Source: Cheilinus undulatus (Eukaryota; Chordata; Actinopteri; Labriformes; Labridae). Taken from it: DNA of 64,000 nucleotides. The notes beneath the pieces are model-generated. The model was not told where the DNA came from, searched no databases, and worked only from the letters and a program-made list of their open reading frames with translations. The stretch is taken from the NCBI RefSeq assembly GCF_018320785.1, contig NC_054867.1:22075855-22139854 (forward strand), in the 5' to 3' direction. Of this stretch, positions 56,218 to 64,000 are shown piece after piece (position 1 is the first letter of the stretch; every line of letters begins with the position of its first letter). The position numbers were made by a program, and so were the translations under genes.

Positions 56218-57399
56218 CGCACGTTCCTCCGTCGCGTGCAACCGATGATAATAATACATGGATTAAAAGTAAATAAACTGTAATTATTGTTAGGGGGGCT
56301 GATTAACATTTTAGCGTGGCTTCAGCCCCCCAAAAACAGCCTTACGACGTCCCTGTCAACAACCATGTTGGAGACTATGCAACAGCATAGACACTGAACA
56401 CACATACTTTTGGAGATCTTTCTGGGATGGTACACATTCAGTTCTCTGTAAAGTCCTAAGCTATGTTGTTCCTTGATGATATCTTGTTTTATACCTGGGT
56501 CATTTGAAAGGATCTGGGAGGTCAATACTTGGGATAGATCCTCCTTGCAGCAGCAAAGAAAGCTACCACTAAGAACTGGCAAAAGACTGACGCACCAAAT
56601 CACAAACAGGGGCTGCCCATTATAGACATCCTTGCAATGTAGAAGATTACCTACAGACTGAGAGTGCAGAAAGATCGTTAAACTAGAGACTGGGAAATGT
56701 GGTTAACATAGAAAGTGAAAAAGGACATGGGCAACAAACAGTAAAGAATGATACATAGAGTAATGAAAATCTAATCCTATTAACAGGCTTGGGGTATTTG
56801 TGACTTTTTCCATGTTTGTTATTATGTTTATTTTTGCTCTAATAAAAAAATCTAATAACTAATGTTAAGAACTGTCATGTCATTTTAAACCGGCATGAGC
56901 ATGATCAAAATCCCTGCATTCCAGCATCTAGCCTTGGAAGAGCTAATAATGTAACAACGATTGCATAATATAGCATGAAAAATTAACAAAAACTCATAGT
57001 GTGATAATTGGGCTATAATGTTACAAATGGTGGTTACATTTTGCTATTGTTGTTAATTGTTGGTAACTGCTTATAAATTGAGTGCAGTTTGCACTAATAC
57101 TATAACTCTATATTTAGGGCTATAGGCCTGAAACTTTCCTGTGTGATAAAGTTTGTAGTTAGGACTGGCTCAGTCTTAGCTTTAGCCATGTAGTAGCATA
57201 ACTAAAGGCTGGTCCAGACCTGAGTGAGCTATAAGAAACCATCCAGTGCAGCAGCTGTTGCTACTATGTCAATTCTTTAAGCGCTGAGGGTGTAGGTGAG
57301 CCTTAGACACTGCTTCCTGTGGGCACTGCCCACAAATCTTAACCAGCAAATCACAAGCCAGCCCACCTTATTTCCATCAGCAAAATTCAAAATGTGTGA

Positions 57400-58635
57400 A
57401 AATGTGTAAAAGTGCAGTAAAGCCAACATGAAGCGCAAGTAATTTTCGATCCCTGAGGTGGCACTGTGTTAAAAACTGGCATCATTCTGTGATATATGAA
57501 AATGGGCCCAGGAACACTTCAGAAATCCAACGTCAGTTAACACAGTATGTTTCAATGTCAATTAAGACTGTACCATGCAAAGTAAAAGCCATACTATATA
57601 TCAACAACATCCAGAAGTGTGCTGTGGTCTGACAAGTCCACATTTCAAAGTGTTTTTGAAATAAACTTGCAACGATGGGGGTATATAGGTGCCCATGGCA
57701 TGGGTAACTTGCACATCTGTGAAAACACCATCAATGCTGAGAGGTACATACATACAGGTTTTGGAGCAACATGTGTTTCCATCCATTGTTTCCCCGCTTA
57801 TTTAAAGCAAGACTATTGCATGAGTTTCATGGCTTTACTGTAAAAGAGTGTGGGTACTAGACTAGACTGACTCAAAAATACATCTTAAAAAAAGTACAAC
57901 ATGTTATGGAACATTGGCCGAAACTATATTAACTCCACCCGCTACACTGCCCTGCACAAGATTCACTCTGGAGGATGAGAGGATAGTGGCTAGGGGCTGT
58001 CCGGTCTTCCTCTGTCCTGGTGAAAGCTATGAAGTGAGGATATCCACAATGGATATTTCCCAGCCACCATGTACTTTGAGTTTTGCCCAGATCCAAGCAA
58101 TGTGCCGTTCTGTATCCGTTCTGCTGTTATCAGGCCATAACCTCCTATCTCAAAAATCACCACCTTTCAGGGAAAGGGAGAAAACGCTGCATTTATTCAA
58201 ACAGCTGAACACTGAATGGTCACAGTCAGCATCCTTTGACACATTTTATTGGCTTGAATTTGTAAAAACCCATTCACACATGTAGAGGATGACCAATGGC
58301 ACTGATTTAAGAAAAATTTTAGAATCATGAAAATGGAGATAGGAGGTTTTGGCCAGAGAAATACAACAATAGAAACCCTTCACAGTTAAATTAGTGTCAG
58401 TTTTGTTAAATGCTTTAAGTCTTAATAGTTTATGTAACAAAGTGGTAAACAAGCTCCTGTCCCAACTTTTTTGTAATGATTTGCAGGCATCAAACTGCGT
58501 ATATTTCCAAAAAAGTGTTTGATCATGAATGTCTTACTATTCCACTAATATTGGTTGAAAAGCTTTCGCAAATCACTGTAGTATGTTTTTATTGGCAATG
58601 TCCCAACTTTAATGGAATTTGAGTTTGTAACTTTA
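57400..58635 (+). mobile_element. Mariner-like element relic, copy 2
   Basis: Shares long ordered words with copy 1 at 37.4-39.4 kb (gtctgacaagtccacatttc, catgggtaacttgcacatct, aagctcctgtccc). It ends tgtcccaactttaatggaat, close to the family's right terminus. About 430 bases at 57915-58350 are foreign to the family and look like a nested insertion. The transposase is fully decayed. Confidence 0.72.
57915..58355. repeat. Insertion in mariner relic with inverted repeat
   Basis: This stretch has no counterpart in copy 1. It contains ggccataacctcctatctc at 58133-58151 and its near-perfect complement at 58336-58354 (18 of 19). A 123-codon open frame (57914-58285) crosses it but has no recognisable motif and is probably chance. 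Confidence 0.45.
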
Positions 58636-58639
58636 GCCT

Positions 58640-60450
58640 GTTAAATAGCCAGCTTAAACTCCTCACAACAGTTTTAAATACAACAATATCAAAACTACAG
58701 TGGCGTGTCTTTGTATCCTGCAGACAGATTCAGAGCTTCATTACAATAACAAAGAAAAGGTCATTAAAAGACAGTGGCACCAGAGAGCAGCAAAAAGAAA
58801 GAAAAAAAAAAGCTTTGTATGTAAATCATTGGAGTTTCCCTGGCGTCATGTGAAAGTATGCAAGACAGTGCAAAGAATCCGAGGCATGCCGCTGGAATGG
58901 GATGGCCCTGACGCCAGACCGAGCGGCGATGCCATTGTCAGTTTGTCCATCAAACACACAGTGAGAAGAGGGAGGAGGGGGAACAAAGGGAGGGACGGGA
59001 GGACAGACAGAGGTTCATAGAGAGGGATAAAAGGAAGGAGAGAATGATGTTAAGGGAGAAAAGATGGAAAGAGGAGGAAACCATTGGAGGGGGGAGACAG
59101 GTGCCTGCAGGCTACACTGGAGACAGAGGGGTGAGGAGGAGGAGGTGAGCGGGAGAGATGGATGAGGAAGACCCCTGCTGAGCGTCCGTCTCTGACTCCT
59201 GTCTCGGGCTCGTCTTTGCTCCTGTGAGCTGGAAAGTACAGCAACTTTCTTTTTCTTACATTCTCTTCTTTATCTACTATCCTCCCACCATTGGCACCCC
59301 CATCCTCTAATTCTTCTCTTTCTCTCTCCCTTTCTCTCGCTCATTAGGGGCCATTTTCACTTCAAAGCCTCTCCATTATCTGCCATCTCTGAGGGCAATT
59401 AGGAATGGGGTGACTTTGAGCGGCAGGCACTGCTACGGTATTATAACTACTCATCCTCTGTCATGAGGGCCTTTGTGGGGGCCGCCGACATTGATGGAGA
59501 GGACACTGGGGCCCTGATACCCCCATCCCCCCTTCCTAACCCATCCACAGGCCCCCAGTCGGCCCCTCCTTTTGACTGGTAAACTGTGGAGTAAAACGGT
59601 GTGTAATTAAGTGGCAGTCAAAGCAGGTCCTGTGTGACGGGCTTGGCAGGGGAGAGTTTGGGGTCGAGGTGGCAGTGTGGGATGAATGAGAATGGTGAGA
59701 AGACAATAGAGAGGCTATGAAGCGCAGAGGGGAAAAACCCACTTTAAATGAAAAAAAGTCAATGTTTACTCACCTATAGTTACTCTGTGCTGAAAAAGGG
59801 AGGGGCAGTTGTAAAGTGGGCCACTATTTTTATGAATGAACCCAAGTAAACAAACATGAGTAAGTCATTTATGCACTTTTAGAATGACAAACATTTACTT
59901 AAATTTATGCAACCCTCGGAGAGCTCAATTGAAGTTATTTCCTCTCAAATCAAAACAGTGTCCCTGTTTCATGACTTCCTCTTTGTCATTTACGGCATCC
60001 TTTTACACAAGTGTTAAACAGAAACACAGCGAGTGAAGCTGTCAGCAAGTAAATGTCTCATTATATTCCCTTTCCACTCTGCAGCAACTTTTACCACTCC
60101 ACACTGCAGGAAGTACTCACACATAAATGCACATGCAGGCCCCTGAGTGTGTGCGTTGAGTGGTATATGGGATTTTCTCTGAGATGGTGCTTACAGTGTT
60201 ATTGCTGCCAAAGTCATGAAAAGAGCCAACTATAAACTATGAAGTGAAGACAGCTGTGCTGCAGGAAACAGCATTGTTGAGCAGAGATACATATATGTCT
60301 GCAAATATCGTCATTTTACCCTCCTGATAATGTCTTTCAATTTTAGGAAGGCTGCCCCTAAAGTCTCCTGAGCCTGAGTTCACAGAGACAAGAGAGAAGA
60401 CTATCCCTTCAGAGCTATGATAGTTTTTGTCTTCATATCAGTGCTAAAAG
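58640..60450. other. Intergenic, purine-rich segment
   Basis: From about 58960 to 59160 the plus strand is a long GA-rich tract (gggaggaggg, ggagagaatg types). Some of the surrounding sequence (59.3-59.7 kb) is GC-richer and repeat-free. No exon was recognised. Confidence 0.4.
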
Positions 60451-60451
60451 C

Positions 60452-61743
60452 ATGGCCGTCCATAAGGAGGGATAAAGGAGAATGCTTTCTGGGGCCCAGC
60501 CAAATGAGAGGGCACATAGAGGTCTGCAAAATCATTATCCATTGTAAAGTTAAGCTGTGATAACCATAATTGTATTATCCTGAAGGATAACCAATCTTAT
60601 CAAAGCAACAAAAAGTGAATTTTATTTATTTATGCTTTAGTACAATATAGCCCTTTTAAAAATGTAAACCCTTTTTCTTTAACAAACAGAATTGCCTTTT
60701 TTTGGTAATGTTAACAATGTGGATGGGCACACTGAAGTAAACAACTTAGAAAAGTGATGACAGATGTCAAAGCTAAGCCATAATTGTGCAAAAATCTGGA
60801 GTCCAAAAAATAAGGTAGAAGGAACTGAGACAACTTTGAGGGAAAAATTACTCAGTTAATGCAAAATTGCCTAAAATGGGTAGCTTTAAGGGATACAAGT
60901 GGCAAAAATGTATTATAAAATGAAAAAAGGCACAAATTAGATGGAAAAGGTGGTGGTGAAAGCAGTGAAAAATGTTAAAAAAAAAAGTAGCAAATATGGA
61001 AAGTAGCAAAAATGGGTTATAAAGGCAAGAATTGTCAAGAAATGTGGCTAAAAAGTTTCAAAGAGGCAAAAGAGTGGCAAAATTTGGCAAAAATATTGGT
61101 GAAAAGAGGTCAGAAGAGAGTAAATTGGGATAAAAGTAGCAAAAATGTGTTACAAAAAAAAAGCAAAAATGGGTGGAAAAGGTGATGAAAATCAGTAAAA
61201 TAATGGCAAAAAAAAAATCATGAAAAGCAGCAAAATGGGTTATAGAGGCAAAAAACAGTCAAGAAATGGGGCAAAAACTTTCAGAGTGGCAAAAATTAGT
61301 AAAAATATTGGTGGAAAGGAGTCAAAAGAGGCCATAATGGGATAAAATGGCAAAAATGTGTTACAAAGGGAAAAAAGGGACAACATGAATGGAAAAGGTG
61401 TTGAAAAGTGGTAAAAATGGGCAAAAAAATCATGAAAAGAGGCAAAATTGGTTATAGACGCAAAAATTGCCAGATAAATTACAGTAAATTGATTCAAAAG
61501 TGGCAAAAAATGAGTTACAAGTGTAAAAAGTAGGCTTGAAATAAAAAAAAAGGTGGCAAAAATGAGTGGACACAGCATTGAAAAGGGGCTAAGAAGTGGC
61601 ACAAATCAATATTAGCTTGAAACACTTTACAGATTTCAATTCCAGTAACTGTTAGCCAGGATGCTAGCACCAGTGCTACTCATTGCATCAGGGCCTTCTT
61701 TCTGGGTTTTTCAGGGACTCAGCCAGTGCTTTGGGTAGGCCTG
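60452..61743. mobile_element. Probable non-autonomous hAT containing a tandem array
   Basis: The start catggccgtccataagg and the end (gccagtgctttgggtaggcc) form a weak inverted pair. The inner words ctttctggggcccagcc (60486) and ctttctgggtttttcaggga (61697) resemble the two ends of a common fish repeat. The middle is the array at 60895-61600. The target duplication was not resolved. Confidence 0.5.
60895..61600 (+). repeat. Tandem array, about 212-bp higher-order unit of GGCAAAAATG words
   Basis: Repeated landmarks: aaaaatattggtg at 61089 and 61301 (212 apart), aaaaatgtgttacaaa at 61141 and 61352 (211), and aaatcatgaaaag at about 61216 and 61428 (212). Within each unit are short variants of (ggcaaaaatgggtta) and (gtggcaaaa). 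About three units are visible, the first and last diverged. Confidence 0.8.
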
Positions 61744-61874
61744 ACTATATGTATTCCTACATATTCATTGAATCAACAAGAGAAGAACATACTGGTGACA
61801 GGAAACATAATGAAGCATGAACATCATACTGCTGCTACACCAGTTGCAGGACAATGATACTATCACCTCTCACT

Positions 61875-62498
61875 CAGGCCTTGTCCACTCAGAGACAAAA
61901 ACAATATATTTCTATTTTATTTGAAAAAGTTTTCCGTAAATATGGAATCATTTCAGGAAATGTCCGCGTAAGCATGGAAGCACTGAAAACGACTGAAAGT
62001 GTTGTAGTATATATGCCAAGCCTGTAAGTGGCGCTGTAACCCTGCCATCTAAATGCACCACAACAGAGAAGAAGATTGCAGAAACATACCACAAACTTTT
62101 CTCCTGGTTGTTCTCTGGTTGTCTGGTGGATTTAAGAACATCTGGTGTATGCTGTTCTTGGTGGTGGTAAAGGCGCATCAGATTTTAATTAGCCATAATG
62201 AGCTCAATAGCATCTGCAGCACATACACAACCCTGTAATCCGCCATTGTTGTTTTGGTTCCACTCCCACAAGCGTAAGTGGGCTACGCTATGTGAGACGT
62301 AATCGTTTCAAGAAAGATGCGGTTGGCTATCCACACGGAGACGAAACGGTAAGTGGTTACAGATTTGTTCACTCTGGGACCTGGTTTCAAAAATAGCGTT
62401 TATGGCCTCCCGAAACGCTGTTTCCATGTGGATGAAGCGCCGATACGACAAAAAAGTTTTGCGTATACTCCTGAATTTGTCTCTTTGTGGGCGGGGCC
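61875..62498. mobile_element. MITE with TCA flanks
   Basis: Starts ggccttgtccactcagagac and ends with the inverted gtctctttgtgggcggggcc. TCA flanks both sides (61872-61874 and 62499-62501), a 3-bp duplication compatible with PIF/Harbinger-like insertion. The inner part repeats the theme (ccacacggagacgaaacgg and gaaacgctgtttccatgtgg). No transposase. Confidence 0.7.
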
Positions 62499-62501
62499 TC
62501 A

Positions 62502-63600
62502 GTCTTATTGAATTTTCCTGAATATTTCTAACTATCTTCTCATGTTAGCTTACCTTGCAAAGAAAGGGCTGTACATTTGAGGTTGAAAATTTGCATGTTT
62601 GTGGCATTTACCTCACACCCCAAAAAAATTCTAGAGTTTTAAGGAATTTAAAGCACATGTTGAGGCACAAATATAAGTGTCTTTATCACACATTAAAGTT
62701 AAAATAATCATAAGCTTAGGCCTGATTAACTCAGCTGTGAATAGTTTACTGCTAATGTCCCTGCTGATTCTGCCCATTGGCTGCTGAGCCAAGAAACCAA
62801 ACCAACCAAATCCATGCAGGCAGAAAGGGCAGAACATCATATGTACACCCCATGCATTGCCTGAAGCACTGAATGGCAGCACCTTTATCTGACTTGAAGC
62901 AGTTTATGGCACTTATTAATGTTCCCTCCTGTCTTAATCCTTGGTGTGTTATCCTGGGTGGGTTAAAGGCCACATTTTTTTGTGTTCCAGACTGCAAAAG
63001 CACAAACTTCCTTTCATATCTGCACCTTGGAGGAATGCGGTGACTGTGCTGCGGTGGAAGGGAGCTGATTTAGCCGCTCTTTGATGCTCCCACTAGTTAG
63101 CCGTCTCCCACTGAGATCTGACATCCTGTCAGCATGAAACCTCTTCTCATCCCCCGGGTTAGTCACTACATGACCACAAGATGTTTGTGTGCATGAGAGA
63201 GAGTGTGTGAGAGGGATGGAAACACAGGATTCCTATGAGTTCCTATGCAGGAGAAAGAAAAAAATGTTACATATTTCCTGAATTCAGTTACTCAAACTAA
63301 TATATTTTATCTGTTTGATCTGAAGACCATAGACTATACAAGACAAAAATGAAAATAAATAAGGCTCAATGCACATTTCTGCAAAAGAAGGAAGGACATT
63401 TCTGGAAGGAGACAGTACTCTGGGACACAATGAATATGTGATATGTTAGTGCTACTCCTCTGGTTTAATAGGCAAAAAGAATTATAGCTCTATCTCATTT
63501 GGTTGCAATTCTACCCACGGTTCGAAATAGATATTCTGGAAGTGTTGGCATTCTCGCAGGTTTTAAAGGGCTACAGCAAGCCACCTTTTACATAATTTAA
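62502..63600. other. Intergenic sequence, nothing recognised
   Basis: No exon, element end or RNA gene seen; short GT/GA microsatellite-like words near 63190. Confidence 0.45.
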
Positions 63601-63604
63601 TCCC

Positions 63605-63790
63605 TGATTTGACCTCTGACCTTTTTTCTGTTTTCTAAAATGTTGCTGAGTCTGTAATATTTGCAATGTGGTTATTTCATTAATGTAACCACAAGACTTT
63701 GTTCATGAATAAAGTTAAACTGAAAAGAAAGTCTAAAACTGGGAACACGTCACTTCCATTCTGACAGAGGCGATGTCTCACAGTAGCGGT
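63605..63790 (+). repeat. Dispersed repeat, copy 2 (partner at 41029)
   Basis: Same ordered words as 41029-41240 in the same orientation (gacctctgacctt, agtctgtaatatttg, aatgtggtt, tctaaaactgg). Family unknown. Confidence 0.6.
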
Positions 63791-64000
63791 CTCTGAATGA
63801 AAGGGAGCTCTGCAGCCAGACCCCTCACAAATCCCAGCTAATGCTAATGTTAGCAAGAACTTTGTAAAGGGTTTGAATACTGATGTTAGCTGATGTGCAA
63901 CCATAGTTTTAGTTTAGTATCCTCAAACAAAGCATGAAGTCTGCGACGGCGGGAACATGCTATCACAAGAAAATGGCTTCTTTCTGAATATCTGGAATTG

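Larger units (their letters stand above)
54415..56355. mobile_element. hAT element (1.94 kb) with perfect 8-bp duplication and nested insertions
   Basis: Begins cagggctatcactagg and ends ccttacgacgtccctg, an imperfect inverted pair of hAT type. Both sides are flanked by exactly tcaacaac (54407-54414 and 56356-56363). Both subterminal regions carry runs of G or C (gggaggggggggctt / cagccccccaaaa). No hAT transposase was found; the interior holds at least two Harbinger-type insertions (55090-55606 and 55957-56217). Confidence 0.85.

Noticed and set aside
57914..58285. 123-codon open frame on +
   Set aside because: Starts in the decayed mariner relic and runs into the unclassified insertion; no motif.
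61240..61602. 120-codon open frame on - rich in Phe/Leu/Pro
   Set aside because: It is the translation of the GGCAAAAATG tandem array on the opposite strand; the pseudo-hydrophobic pattern comes from repeat composition.

Overview
This window is vertebrate nuclear DNA, almost certainly from a teleost fish. It has spliced genes with GT/AG introns, long AT-rich introns and a dense mixture of fish-type transposons (Tc1/mariner, hAT, PIF/Harbinger, TTAA-target elements, a DIRS retrotransposon, non-LTR fragments and tRNA-derived SINEs). No bacterial operons, CRISPR arrays or viral genomes were seen.

Three host genes are supported. (1) The last coding exon of nsg1 lies on + at 3124-3324, with a 3' UTR to about 4500. 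(2) A complete syntaxin-18 gene (stx18) lies on -, with eleven coding exons from 34044 down to 11913. All exon phases join to 972 nt, or 323 residues. (3) A three-exon Myb/SANT-like DNA-binding protein lies on + at 34529-35590, head to head with stx18 across about 480 bp. The nsg1-stx18 adjacency matches the vertebrate NSG1-STX18-MSX1 neighbourhood. No further certain host gene was found from 35.6 to 64 kb; two short coding-like stretches near 40.2 and 41.3-41.7 kb are unidentified.

The most striking structure is at 5.5-10.5 kb. A DIRS-type tyrosine-recombinase retrotransposon (about 5916-10035) sits inside an older Tc1-like element. It keeps the textbook DIRS layout: unequal inverted ends, plus an internal complementary region that carries a copy of both termini. 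A 49-bp inverted repeat within it is perfect. The reverse transcriptase and most of RNase H are missing, so gag runs almost straight into the end of the RNase H/methyltransferase-like region. The recombinase keeps its R-H-R-Y residues but has two in-frame stops.

Other mobile DNA, in order: a Tc1-like element (491-1898); a hAT-like repeat with a GCAAAAAT-type cluster (2033-2600); two copies of one short hAT family (4916-5522 and 48223-48816, the latter with 8-bp target duplications); a TTAA element (10851-11387) and a truncated relative (43022-43400); a long-TIR element (17399-18047); a Tc1-like element with about 210-bp TIRs (24831-26040); a hAT with perfect duplications (32121-32565); two mariner-like relics (37423-39400 and 57400-58635), the first holding a SINE and a non-LTR 3' end; a Tc1-like relic (50650-51618); a 1.9-kb hAT with perfect duplications and nested Harbinger-type elements (54415-56355); a 212-bp-unit tandem array within a probable hAT (60452-61743); and a MITE (61875-62498).
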